A DNA stretch of 64,000 bases from Panulirus ornatus (GCF_036320965.1 NC_092249.1:3717614-3781613), one strand, 5' to 3'. Shown: positions 33,847 through 44,945, counted from the first letter of the stretch. A program made the numbers and translations. The notes: generated from the letters alone by a model not told the origin.

Positions 33847-34800
33847 TAAGAGTCCATGGGGAAAATGAAACACGATAAGTTCCCGAGAGCACTTTCGTGT
33901 AATAATCACATCATAAGGGGAGACACGAGGTAAGCATGCGATTGTTCAAAACAGACAATGAGCGTTCATAAACTTATCATTTTACAAATTTTATCAACAA
34001 TAAAGTTATCTAATTTGTATAGACCATCACTAATATTAAGATTATAATTCTTTGTGTATTTAATAATAGAAGATTCAATGATATTTCTCATGGTAATAGT
34101 TAGAGTTAATAGTAACTGAGATGGCATTACTCCAGTCAATACAATGATCATTCTTTTTAATGTGATTAAACAAGGCATTTGATTCTTGTCCCATCCGTAT
34201 ACTATATTTATGTTGTCTAAGTCTAACAGAAAGATCCTTACCAATCTGCCCAACATAAAACTTATCACAAAATTCTGCATGGCTCTTTGTAGATGCACCC
34301 AGGAGAATTATCTGGTAAATTCCTGATTAAGATGTTCTGCATAGTATTATTGTTGCTGAGGGCAACATTTACATTAAAGGATTTAAGCATCATGGAAAGT
34401 AAAGTAAAATTATTATTAAAAGGGAGAACTAAAAGATTCATGGTGTCAATGGGAGGTTTGGGCTCAACTCTATAACATCATTTCTTTGCTAACTTAAGAG
34501 ATTTATCAATGAAAGATCTAGGGTATTTTAACTTAGATCCGATAGAATATATCTTCTCAAACTCATCATCAACATACTCTGGATTGCAAATACGTAATGC
34601 CCTAAGGAACATAGATTGAAATGATGATTATTTAACTCTGTCATGTTGAGATGAATAATAATGGATGTATGAGCATACAATGGTAGGGTTTCTGTATATG
34701 CTAAGCTTAAACTTGTTTCTTTGCCTATGGATCATGCTATCTAAAAATGGTAACATACCATTATTTTCATTTTCTACAATAAATTTGATGGAAGGTACTT
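33847..34800 (-). repeat. Left inverted arm of the Penelope-like element
   Basis: On the minus strand it carries 'NLNISDGLYKLDNFIVDKIC' coding sequence (33966-34060), also present at 36330-36390 on the plus strand. Further on is the 'CSYIHYYSSQ' region. The match to the right arm ends near 34800, which corresponds to about 35570. Confidence 0.9.
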
Positions 34801-34837
34801 TTGTCTACAATCACAACAGTGAAACTATTTATCTAAA

Positions 34838-36099
34838 ATGAATGATCTTCTAAATGATGACACAACATATTCTAAACTCAATAAGAATCCCTGGGAAGCA
34901 GTTAATTCCCATTTCAATAAAGAAATGAAGTTGTTGTCGAAAGGTAATGGTTCTCTTATCAAAAGTTTGTCATCTTTGTCCCCTTCACTGCCATATATGT
35001 ATGGACTTATCAAAATACATAAAAAACAAAATTTTCCAGCAAGACCTATAGTGAGTTCAGTAGGCTCCATCGCATATAAATTGTCAAAATGGTTACTTTC
35101 TTTATTAAGCCCTTTAGTGGTAAGATATCAAATTCTAATATCATGAACAATGTAGATTTAGTCAACAAGCTTAACAATATCAATGTCAATTTTGATTTCA
35201 AACTAGTTAGCTTTGGTGTTTCCTCACTTTTCACAAAATTTCCAGTTGATGACCTTTTAGAATATTTGTTTGAAGTCTTGGATGATATTCACTTAATGTT
35301 TCAAAGTCTGTTTTCATTGAACTGATAAACTTGTGTATAAAATACTGTATATTCCAATTCAATGGAGATTATTATGCTCAAAAATTTGGTATGGCAATGG
35401 GTAACCCTCTTTCCCCTGTACTAAGTAATCTTTATGTAGAATTTTTTTTAAACAAAATTACTAAAGGATATCTTACCTTCTAATTCAATTTATGTAGATG
35501 ATGTTCTTTGTGTTTGGCCAACAAATGAAAATTTACAAATATTTCTCCCCTTACTTAACAATTTAGTACCTTCCATCAAATTTACTGTAGAAAATAAAAA
35601 TAATGGTATGTTACCATTTTTAGATTGCATGATCTATAGGCAAGGAAACAAGTTTAAGCTTAGCATATACAGAAACCCTACCAATGTATGCTCATATATC
35701 CATTATTATTCATCTCAACGTGACAGAGTTAAATTATCATCATTTCAATCTATGTTCCTTAGGGCATTACGTATTTGCAGTCCAGAGTATATTGATAATG
35801 AGTTTGAGAAGATATATTCTATTGGATCTAAGTTAAAGTACCCTAGATCTTTCATTGATAAATCCCTTAAGTTAGCAAAGAAATCATTTTATAGAGTTGA
35901 GCCCAAACCTCCCATTGACACCAAGAATCTTTTAGTTCTCCCTTTTAATACTAATTTTACTTTACTTTCCATGATGCTTAAATCCTTTAATGTAAATGTT
36001 GCCTTCAGCAACAATAATACTATGCAGAATATCTTAATCAGGAATTCACCAGAAAATTCTCCTGGGTGCATCTATAAAGAGCCATGCAGAATTTTGTGA
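34838..36099 (+). pseudogene. Penelope reverse transcriptase, frameshifted
   Basis: In order: NDLLNDDTTYSKLNKNPW, LPYMYGLIKIHKKQNFPARP, SIAYKLSKWLLSLLSPLV, VSFGVSSLFTKFPVDDL, GMAMGNPLSPVLSNLYVEF (about 35390), SIYVDDVLCVW (catalytic YVDD, about 35490), MLPFLDCMIYRQGNKFKL and LRALRICSPEYIDNEFEKIY. These are family hallmarks. At least three frameshifts (near 35110, 35325-35390 and 35450) interrupt it. Confidence 0.9.
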
Positions 36100-36395
36100 T
36101 AAGTTTTATGTTGGGCAGACTGGTAAGGCTCTTTCTGTTAGACTTAAGCAACATAAATATAGTATAAGAACAGGACAAGAATCGAATGCCTTGTTTAATC
36201 ACATCAAAATGTACGATCATTGTATTGACTGGAGTAATGCCATCTCAGTTATTAACTCTAATTCTATTACCACGAGAAATATCATTGAATCTTCTATCAT
36301 TAAATGAACACAATTATAATCTTAATATTAGTGATGGTCTATACAAATTAGATAACTTTATTGTTGATAAAATTTGTAAAATGATAAGTTTATGA
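36075..36395 (+). pseudogene. GIY-YIG endonuclease domain of the Penelope-like element
   Basis: 'CDKFYVGQTGKALSVRLKQH' and 'NALFNHIK' (about 36095-36210) match the GIY-YIG domain that Penelope elements carry at the C-terminus. The upstream part, 'GCIYKEPC', is in another frame, so one frameshift splits the domain. A further shift near 36265 breaks the tail, which ends 'DNFIVDKICKMISL'. Confidence 0.87.
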
Positions 36396-36609
36396 GCGCT
36401 CATTGTCTGTCTTGGACAACTGCACGTTTACCAAATGGCGTCCTAGCTTTGTCTCTTCGTTGTATATCAACTGACTGTTATGTTTCTCTCTTGTGTCTCC
36501 CGTGATGATGTCATTATTACATGAAAGTGCAATTGGAAACTTATCGTGTTTCACTTCCCCTGTTGACTCTTAGGAATATACTTGATCATGCACAAAATTG
36601 TAATCCTTT

Positions 36610-37062
36610 CCAATATATACATATTGAACCAGGGCATGTGAAGCATCTGGGGTAAACCCTGGAAAGTTCTGTGGGGCCTGGATGTGGAAAGGGAGCTGTG
36701 GTTTTGGTGCATTATTACATGACAGCTAGAGACTGAATGTGAACGAAAGTGGCCTTTGTTGTCTTTTGCTAGCGCTACCTCACGCACTTTTGGGGGGAGG
36801 AGATGGTTATTTTCATGTGTGACAAGGTGGCGATGGGAATGAATAAAGGCAGACAGTATGTATTATGTACATGTGTATATATGTATATGTCTGTGTGTGT
36901 ATATATATGTATACATTAAGAAAGGTATGTATATATGCATGTGTGGACGTGTATGTATATACATGTGTGTGTTGGGCCATTCTTTCGTCTGTTTCCTTGC
37001 GCTACCTCGCTAACATGGGAGACAGCGGCAAAGCAAAATAAATAAATATATATATATATATA
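36610..37062 (+). mobile_element. Older LINE 3' UTR, long form, ending in (TA)n
   Basis: From 'attgaaccagggcatgtgaa' through 'gggagctgtggttttgg', the first tail-like motif (about 36771), TG/TA-rich sequence and the final hairpin tail 'cgctacctcgctaacatggg' (about 37000). It ends 'gcaaaataaataaata(ta)n'. A clear example of the AATAAATA/TA tail type. Confidence 0.9.
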
Positions 37063-37063
37063 T

Positions 37064-37945
37064 TTGGATGGTATTGCAGTGGAATTTATTAAAAAAGGGG
37101 GTGACTGTGTTGTTGACTGTTTGGTAAGGTTATTTAATGTACGTATGATTCATGGTGAGGTGCCTGAGGATTGGCGCAATGCTTGCATAGTGCCATTGTA
37201 CAAAGGCAAAGGGGATAAGAGTGAGTGCTCAAATTACAGAGGTATAAGTTTGTTGAGTATTCTGGGTAAATTATAAGGGAGGGTATTGATTGAGAGGGTG
37301 AAGGCATATACAGAGCATCAGATTGGGGATGAGCAGTGTGGTTTCAGAAGTGGTAGAGGATGTGTGGATCAAGTGTTTGCTTTGAAGAATGTATGTAAGA
37401 AATACTTAGAAAAGCAAATGGATTTGTATGTAGCATTTATGGATCTGGAGAAGGCATATGATAGAGTTGATAGAGATGCTCTGTGGAAGGTATTAAGAAT
37501 ATATGGTGTGGGAGGCAAGTTGTTAGACGCAGTGAAAAGTTTTTATCGAGGATGTAAGGCATGTGTACATGTAGGAAGAGAGAAAAGTGATTGGTTCTCA
37601 GTGAATGTAGGTTTGTGGCAGGGGTGTGTGGTAACTCCATGGTTGTTTAATTTGTTTATGGATGGGGTTGTTAGGGAGGTGAATGCAAGAGTTTTGGAAA
37701 GAGGGGCAAGTATGCAGTCTGTTGTGGATGAGAGAGCTTGGGAAGTGAGTCAGTTGTTGTTCGCTGATGATACAGCGCTGGTGGCTGATTCATGTGAGAA
37801 ACTGCAGAAGCTGGTGACTGAGTTTGGTAAAGTGTGTGAAAGACAAAAGTTTAGAGTAAATGTGAATAAGAGCAAGGTTATTAGGTACAGTAGGGTTGAG
37901 GGTCAAGTCAATTGGGAGGTAAGTTTGAATGGAGAAAAACTGGAG
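37064..37945 (+). mobile_element. RTE-like LINE internal RT fragment, plus strand
   Basis: Encodes LDGIAVEFIKKGG through GISLLSILGKL, then after one stop GFRSGRG, AYDRVD, GLWQGCVVTPWLFN and LLFADDTALVADS to LNGEKLE (frame 37286-37945). Motif A and the FADD site are kept. At 37946 it flips into a minus-strand LINE. Confidence 0.9.
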
Positions 37946-38780
37946 GTAGCGCTAGGAAAAGACAACATAGGCCACATTCGTTCACACTCAGTCTCTAGCT
38001 GTCATGTAATAATGCATCGAAACCACAGCTCCCTTTCCACATCCAGGCCCCACAGAACTTTCCATGGTTTACCCCAGACGCTTCACATGCCCTGGCTCAA
38101 TCCACTGACAGCACGTCGACCCCAGTATACCACATCGTTCCAGTTCACTCTATTCCTTGCCCGCCTTTCACCCTCCTGAATGTTCAAGACCCTGATCACT
38201 CAAAATCTTTTTCACTCCATTTTTCCACCTCCAATTTGATCTCCCACTTCTCCTTGTTCCCTCCACCTCTGACAAATATATCGTCTTGGACAATCTTTCC
38301 TCACTCATTCTCTCCATGTGACCAAACCATTTCAAAACACCCTTTTCTGCTCTCTCAACCACACTCTTTTTATTACCACACATCTCTCTTACCCTATTAT
38401 TACTTACTTGATCAAACCACTTCACACCACATATGTCCTCAAACATCTCATTTCCAGCACATCCACCTTCCTCCGCACAACTCTATCCATAGCCCACGCC
38501 TCGCAACCATATAACATTGCGGGAACCACTATTCCTTCAAACATACCCATTTTTGCTTTCCGAGATAATGTTCTCGACTTCCACACATTCTTCAACACTC
38601 CCAGAATTTTCGCCCCCTCCCCCACTCTATGGTTCACTTCCGCTTCCATGGTTCCATCCACTGCCAAATCCACTCCCAGACATCTAAAACACTTCACTTC
38701 CTCCAGTTTTTCTCCATTCAAATTTACCTCCCAGTTGACTTGACCCTCAACCCTACCCTAGCTAATAACCTTGCTCTTAT
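37946..38780 (-). mobile_element. Older RTE-like LINE 3' part, minus strand
   Basis: Begins with the UTR motif 'gtagcgctaggaaaagacaa' and runs through the ORF end. It contains WFGHMERMSEERLSKTIY (38168-38446 frame) and LNGEKLEEVKCFRCLGVDLA (38422-38721 frame). A 1-base change near 38432 splits these frames. It stops at 'aataaccttgctctta'. Confidence 0.88.
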
Positions 38781-38787
38781 ATATATT

Positions 38788-38910
38788 CTTTTCTTTCAAA
38801 CTATTCGCCATTTCCCGTGTTAGCGAGGTAGCGTTAAGAACATAGGACTGGACCTTTGAGGGAATATTCTCACCTGGCCCCCTTCTCTGTTCCTTCTTTT
38901 GGAAAATTAA
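38788..38910 (-). mobile_element. SINE 3' half, minus strand
   Basis: Tail 'cgccatttcccgtgttagcg' and body to 'ttggaaaattaaaaa', then (TA)n. The 5' half is missing. Confidence 0.87.

Positions 38911-38968
<58 letters not shown>
38911..38968. repeat. (TA)n microsatellite between SINE body and LINE poly(A)
   Basis: About 56 bp of TA followed by a 20-base T-run. Confidence 0.95.
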
Positions 38969-38986
<18 letters not shown>

Positions 38987-40949
38987 TTTATACTTTGTCA
39001 CTGTCTCCCGCGTTTGCGAGGTAGCGCAAGGAAACAGACGAAAGAAATGGCCCAACCCCCCCCCCCATACACATGTACATACACACGTCCACACACGCAA
39101 ATATACATACCTACACAGCTTTCCATGGTTTACCCCAGACGCTTCACATGCCTTGATTCAATCCACTGACAGCACGTCAACCCCTGTATACCACATCGCT
39201 CCAATTCACTCTATTCCTTGCCCTCCTTTCACCCTCCTGCATGTTCAGGCCCCGATCACACAAAATCTTTTTCACTCCATCTTTCCACCTCCAATTTGGT
39301 CTCCCTCTTCTCCTCGTTCCCTCCACCTCCGACACATATATCCTCTTGGTCAATCTTTCCTCACTCATTCTCTCCATGTGCCCAAACCATTTCAAAACAC
39401 CCTCTTCTGCTCTCTCAACCATGCTCTTTTTATTTCCACACATCTCTCTTACCCTTACGTTACTTACTCGATCAAACCACCTCACACCACACATTGTCCT
39501 CAAACATCTCATTTCCAGCACATCCATCCTCCTGCGCACAACTCTATCCATAGCCCACGCCTCGCAACCATACAACATTGTTGGAACCACTATTCCATCA
39601 AACATACCCATTTTTGCTTTCCGAGATAATGTTCTCGACTTCCACACATTTTTCAAGGCTCCCAAAATTTTCGCCCCCTCCCCCACCCTATGATCCACTT
39701 CCGCTTCCATGGTTCCATCCGCTGACAGATCCACTCCCAGATATCTAAAACACTTCACTTCCTCCAGTTTTTCTCCATTCAAACTCACCTCCCAATTGAC
39801 TTGACCCTCAACCCTACTGTACCTAATAACCTTGCTCTTATTCACATTTACTCTTAACTTTCTTCTTCCACACACTTTACCAAACTCAGTCACCAGCTTC
39901 TGCAGTTTCTCACATGAATCAGCCACCAGCGCTGTATCATCAGCGAACAACAACTGACTCACTTCCCAAGCTCTCTCATCCCCAACAGACTTCATACTTG
40001 CCCCTCTTTCCAGGACTCTTGCATTTACCTCCCTAACAACCCCATCCATAAACAAATTAAACAACCATGGAGACATCACACACCCCTGCCGCAAACCTAC
40101 ATTCACTGAGAACCAATCACTTTCCTCTCTTCCTACACGTACACATGCCTTACATCCTCGATAAAAACTTTTCACTGCTTCTAACAACTTGCCTCCCACA
40201 CCATATATTCTTAATACCTTCCACAGAGCATCTCTATCAACTCTATCATATGCCTTCTCCAGATCCATAAATGCTACATACAAATCCATTTGCTTTTCTA
40301 AGTATTTCTCACATACATTCTTCAAAGCAAACACCTGATCCACACATCCTCTACCACTTCTGAAACCGCACTGCTCTTCCCCAATCTGATGCTCTGTACA
40401 TGCCTTCACCCTCTCAATCAATACCCTCCCATATAATTTACCAGGAATACTCAACAAACTTATACCTCTGTAATTTGAGCACTCACTCTTATCCCCTTTG
40501 CCTTTGTACAATGGCACTATGCACGCATTCCGCCAATCCTCAGGCACCTCACCATGAGTCATACATACATTAAATAACCTTACCAACCAGTCAACAATAC
40601 AGTCACCCCCTTTCTTAATAAATTCCACTGCAATACCATCCAAACCTGCTGCCTTGCCGGCTTTCATCTTCCGCAAAGCTTTTACTACCTCTTCTCTGTT
40701 TACCAAATCATTTTCCCTAACCCTCTCACTTTGCACACCACCTCGACCAAAACACCCTATATCTGCCACTCTGTCATCAGACACATTCAACAAACCTTCA
40801 AAATACTCATTCCATCTCCTTCTCACATCACCGCTACTTGTTATCACCTCCCCATTTACGCCCTTCACTGAAGTTCCCATTTGCTCCCTTGTCTTACGCA
40901 CCCTATTTACCTCCTTCCAGAACATCTTTTTATTCTCCCTAAAATTTAC
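38969..40949 (-). mobile_element. Young RTE-like LINE, 5'-truncated, near-intact ORF
   Basis: Poly(A) tail, hairpin tail, short-form 3' UTR ('cctacacagctttcc' near 39108) and a 582-codon open frame. Its 5' end joins Ty3/Gypsy sequence at about 40949, inside the integrase-region codons. Confidence 0.93.
39177..40925 (-). CDS. LINE reverse transcriptase with complete C-terminus, 582 codons
   Basis: The best-preserved ORF of the family. In order: MFWKEVNRVRKTREQMGTS; KAAGLDGIAVEFIKKGG; NYRGISLLSI; GFRSGRGCVDQVFALKN; AYDRVD with the motif A Asp; GLRQGCVMSPWLFNLFMDG; LLFADDTALVADS with the FADD pair; a thumb region (LNGEKLEEVKCFRYLGVDLS); then the RTE-like C-terminal part with VPTMLYGCEAWAMD, CGVRWFDRVSNVRVREMC, WFGHMERM and GRPNWRWKDGVKKI. 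It stops after VNWSDVVYRG. No frameshift is seen. The apurinic-type endonuclease that should precede it is lost by 5' truncation, so the protein alone could not launch a new insertion. Clade placement as RTE-like is by motif memory, not phylogeny. Confidence 0.9.
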   Translation of the reverse strand: MFWKEVNRVRKTREQMGTSVKGVNGEVITSSGDVRRRWNEYFEGLLNVSDDRVADIGCFGRGGVQSERVRENDLVNREEVVKALRKMKAGKAAGLDGIAVEFIKKGGDCIVDWLVRLFNVCMTHGEVPEDWRNACIVPLYKGKGDKSECSNYRGISLLSIPGKLYGRVLIERVKACTEHQIGEEQCGFRSGRGCVDQVFALKNVCEKYLEKQMDLYVAFMDLEKAYDRVDRDALWKVLRIYGVGGKLLEAVKSFYRGCKACVRVGREESDWFSVNVGLRQGCVMSPWLFNLFMDGVVREVNARVLERGASMKSVGDERAWEVSQLLFADDTALVADSCEKLQKLVTEFGKVCGRRKLRVNVNKSKVIRYSRVEGQVNWEVSLNGEKLEEVKCFRYLGVDLSADGTMEAEVDHRVGEGAKILGALKNVWKSRTLSRKAKMGMFDGIVVPTMLYGCEAWAMDRVVRRRMDVLEMRCLRTMCGVRWFDRVSNVRVREMCGNKKSMVERAEEGVLKWFGHMERMSEERLTKRIYVSEVEGTRRRGRPNWRWKDGVKKILCDRGLNMQEGERRARNRVNWSDVVYRG

Positions 40950-42545
40950 TGTACCCTATAATTCTTTGAAACAACAATCTGCTTTCTGACCTCCCAGTGA
41001 TCAGATGCTGCAACATGAGTAAGCCTCCACTTTCTCATTAACACTCCATTCTGCACATAAAATCCTACTGACACATCACTCCCACTCCCATTTCTAGCAG
41101 CTTCAATGCAACATTCCCTCAAACTCTCATCACCCTTCTGTAACTTTGTCAATTCCTCCTTGTCCACCACAAAATCTGGAAATACATAAATTTCTAATTC
41201 CAAAGTCTCTTCTTATTTCAAAATTCTACTGTATATTTCTAGCTACAGCCTCGTCATCAAATATATCACCTAAATCACATTAAACTTCTCTCTTTTACAA
41301 TGACAGGGTCACAATACAAACTAGATAAACAATATCACTATGCTGTACATTGCTATCAATCTGATTTTCTACATTTTTATGTCAAATCATTACCCAATTG
41401 CATGTGTTTTCCAGGTATGGGAAATTCCTCATATCCCAAATTTTACACAACCACTCACAAATCCGCTCTCAAGATTTAAATAATGCAATGGAATAGACTT
41501 ACCTAAACATAAAACTCTTACACTTATTTTTTCCCCAGAGTACGACTCCTTTGTCTAATATAATACATCTTTCAGAACTAAACTGATTTCCTCCGGTATC
41601 TGTCAATATTAAAATTTTCTTCTCAGGACTATCTTTAATCCTAACCTTTCCTTCCATAATATATGACTCACAATTTACAGATTTTGGTTTATTCACATTA
41701 GAATCATTACCTCTTACCTCACTAATATCCTGTGGCTTTTCCCGAGCAACAGTTAATCTTATAGACTTTGAGCTTTTCTGACACTGATATTCAGCATGAC
41801 ATCCACATCCCAAACATTTCACTGGTGGTCTCTCCTGTCAACTAACATAAGGATTATGACTGAACTAAGGTCTTGAATTGTGTCTGTCTTTGGAATCTAT
41901 TCGCTATATTGTTTTGTGGCTCATAATTAGGTGGACCTTCTACAAAATAATGTTGACACGGCTGTTTAACATTTGAAGAGTTTGGATATCTATAAGGTTT
42001 GGCATAATTCTTTGTATACATGATACTTCTTTATAATATTTGTGAGCTAATTCTAACTGGTCAGCCATTCTGGCTGCATCCATCACATTTTTCACTTCTC
42101 TTACTTATTTTGTAATTCGTTTCGGGGAGTACAATACTTTTGAAATGTTCCTACAGGATTAGTTGTCTTATTTCACCCCTTGTATCTGTCTCCTCAAACA
42201 CCCGACCTGTCAAATTCCATTACACACACACACTCTCTCACCACCTCAAGATGAGCTCGTCCCCTAGTTTTCCTGGCGTTCCTAAACCTTCTGCATCCTT
42301 TTCCACAAGTTTCAATACTACTCTTTTTTAAGCCTTATAACCCACTGATTCCATCATACTCAGACATGCATAGGCCTCTCTAGCCTTACCCTTATATTTA
42401 CTCTGCACCAACAAAGCCCAGTCACTTTCAATGCATTCTTTCATAATTGCAAGTTTCCCAAACTGAATAAAGAAGTCCTCAGCTTCTTCTTCTATCAAGT
42501 CAGATAACTAACTTACTCTGTCGTCTTTATCTCCATTGTTTCTTC
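40950..42545 (-). mobile_element. Ty3/Gypsy-type LTR retrotransposon remnant, reverse transcriptase deleted
   Basis: On the minus strand, in gene order: a Gag region (FFIQFGKLAIMKECIE, then DWALLVQSKYKGKAREAY, about 42500-42340; a 'MADQLELAHKYYKE' part near 42060); a Cys/His knuckle (CLGCGCHAEYQC, about 41800); a protease with the catalytic DTG in ILTDTGGNQ (about 41595); and, after only ~300 bp, the segment before integrase (LQKGDESLRECC to FYVQNGVLMRKW and KQIVVSKNYR, 41160-40950). RT and RNase H, normally over 1 kb between protease and integrase, are gone. No LTRs are identified. Many stops are present. Confidence 0.75.
41499..41822 (-). pseudogene. Gag zinc-knuckle and aspartic protease fragment
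   Basis: A 107-codon open stretch with a shortened CX2CX2HX4C knuckle at residues 4-15 and DTG about residue 75. The residue after DTG is Gly instead of the usual Ala or Ser, so activity is doubtful even before the truncation. Confidence 0.7.
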
Positions 42546-42869
42546 TTGTACCCTTACCTGTCGATAGAGATGATCAGTATTATTACACAAGGGTACAGTA
42601 GAGTGCTAACCCACACCACTTGGTTACTTACCTTGGATCTCAGCTTTTAATATTAATGGCCTCAGCTCCCAATCTATACTTCGACACAGCCTCTGGATGG
42701 TTGGTAGTCACAGCATCATCATCATTCATGGACGACCTCCACCTTTTCCTTTACGGGTGTCTAATCGGCCCATTAAGCCAGAACTCTGAAATGACGGCTA
42801 ATGTTAACACAGTGATTTGGGATAAAGATTCCCTTTACCATCTGGCTAACATCTGAGCTCACGGCCGCT

Positions 42870-42870
<1 letters not shown>
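42546..42870. other. Sequence next to the Gypsy remnant, possibly its 5' untranslated region
   Basis: No coding family. It is less AT-rich than the surroundings and ends at a (TA)n tract. It could be 5' UTR or LTR of the Gypsy element, but no terminal repeat partner is seen in the window. Confidence 0.35.

Positions 42871-42871
<1 letters not shown>

Positions 42872-42934
<63 letters not shown>
42872..42934. repeat. (TA)n microsatellite
   Basis: About 62 bp of TA. Confidence 0.95.
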
Positions 42935-42936
<2 letters not shown>

Positions 42937-44875
42937 CTTTGCATGCAACACTGGTTAAATAACAAACACGATATAAAAGTTGTAGAAAACATATACCTAC
43001 ATCAAAAATAAACACCTCCTCTCAGAACACAGATATGACATAATATACTCTTAATCCAATGATCTCCCTCTAATCATTTCACTTAGAAAGTCTCAGGCAA
43101 TTATACTCGCCTCAATTTACACGATAATCATCTGATATCACCAAGATGTGTACGGATAATAGGATACATTTTCCCGACGCTGTTATGCAACACTTTCCCA
43201 ATACCTACCTATTCAGAGGCTGAACATCCAAAATTCCAATACTTTTTCCATTTTTTTTGTTTTGCACACATGTACTTCCTATTATTCTATTTTATTTCTT
43301 ACATATTCCTTGGTCTATAATAAAATTGTAATATTAAATCTGGATGGAGAAACAGTTGTCGCGTAAAATATGGTAAAATTGGAAATACTCGTCTGCTGCT
43401 GATACCCTTATCTCCTTTATCCCATGGATAACCTTTAATGAAGGAGGATTATTCCCGGTTATTAGTAAAATCATGTGCCATGAAGCATATCAATATATCA
43501 AACAGTTTGCTGTTTTCATTAAAATCTCGAGAATACCTTATCCAGTTGGAACTATGATTTTAAATGCTTTTTTTTATATTTCATAAGAGTGAAATTGCCC
43601 AAGGTAATTGAGAGAATACTACAAACCGAAAGTGGCACTTTTAAGTCTGTCTAATGCTTAATAAATTCATTTTTTACATAATAGGACGCTATGTGTGCAA
43701 AATGCAATTATCATAATCTGAGTAACTTTACCAAACATACATCACTAATATTTTATTTTTACAATAACTGACACAGCATCGACAATCCTGACCAAATCTG
43801 AGGCCGTTACCAGGCGGAAAAAAGACAAAACAGAAGAAAAAAGGAAATGTTTATGGACCCAGTTCTTAAAAGTAATAAAGGTTGCAGCAAGGGGGGAAGA
43901 CAAAAGAGGGGAAGAGAGTGCTAAGAGCGGCATGCGAGTGAATTTAGTATTTTACTCTAGCTAACACCAGACTATTTCACTCAGACTGTCGCTACATAAT
44001 CATACTCAACATACGGGAAACCCCATGCAGCAAGCGCTAACCCTCAATGTGTAAATGGATTAAAATCGTCCAGTATAAAAGAACAAGTTCATCAGCTCTT
44101 TGGAGTTAATCATTATAGTGTCTACCTTGTAACACGGGCGAGGGACGAAGCTATTATCAACCTATGAGTGCAGTCATTGCACTGACTTGAAAATGCACTC
44201 GCCCCAAAGAGGGATTCATTATAATTTCATTTATCACAACTGTGAGGCGACAGATCGCTGCTTGAACAACATTTTCAATACATTACTTGAACGTGCAAAG
44301 TTTGCGACAGAACTCGAAGTGAGGGATCGTCTCTATTGTTAATATAGAAGGATGCATGAGCTTAGGTAAGACAATGTGGGAGATGAGTGCTAGTGTGAGG
44401 CTATTTCGTTAAAGAGGTCCTAAGAGGAATGTTTTGAGTATCAGGGCCACAATCTGTTTTTATCATGGATAAAGCAACATCAGCTTAGTAACAGCATGTA
44501 GTTTTTGCCAGCTGAATGAAGTAACAAATAATGAGTGGTATGTGCTCAATGAAACTCTGTCCGTCTTCAAGGGAGAGGCACCTTATATTTACTGAGAACG
44601 TAGCCAAGTGATAAAGATTATTATTAGTAACGCCGTATTTCAGTGATATACCCGTAAGTAAGCAAGCAGACGAAAGCATTGATAAATAAAGTATTTCTAT
44701 TGATATGAATTAATCAACATTTGAGGCTTCGGTCTCGAAGTGAACCGCTGACTCCACAAATACTTCTGGTTGCGCAGTGTCCTAAATATAAGTCGTAACT
44801 CCTAATACAACTAATAAAATGTGCTTAATAGATAGACATTATACGTATTACAAAGGATACACACACACACACAAA

Positions 44876-44876
<1 letters not shown>
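42935..44876. other. No gene or element recognised
   Basis: Only short open frames without family resemblance. Around 43980-44350 the sequence is somewhat richer in CpG and contains a TATAAAAG at about 44076. I see no coding exon next to it. Confidence 0.5.

Positions 44877-44945
<69 letters not shown>
44877..44945. repeat. (TA)n microsatellite
   Basis: About 68 bp of TA, preceded by a short (AC)n run. Confidence 0.95.

Larger units (their letters stand above)
33847..36572 (+). mobile_element. Penelope-like element with long inverted arms and GIY-YIG domain
   Basis: The plus-strand body runs from about 34801 and encodes a frameshifted Penelope RT, then a GIY-YIG endonuclease. The left arm (33847-34800) is an inverted copy of the 3' part (about 35570-36572). 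Outer ends match as inverted repeats: 'taagagtcca' at 33847 against 'ttgactctta' ending at 36572, and 'aacacgataagtt' against 'aacttatcgtgtt'. Penelope elements are known for such inverted partial copies. The RT N-terminus ('KGN' region) is missing, and several frameshifts make it non-functional. The two arms differ by many small changes, so the event is not fresh. Confidence 0.9.
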
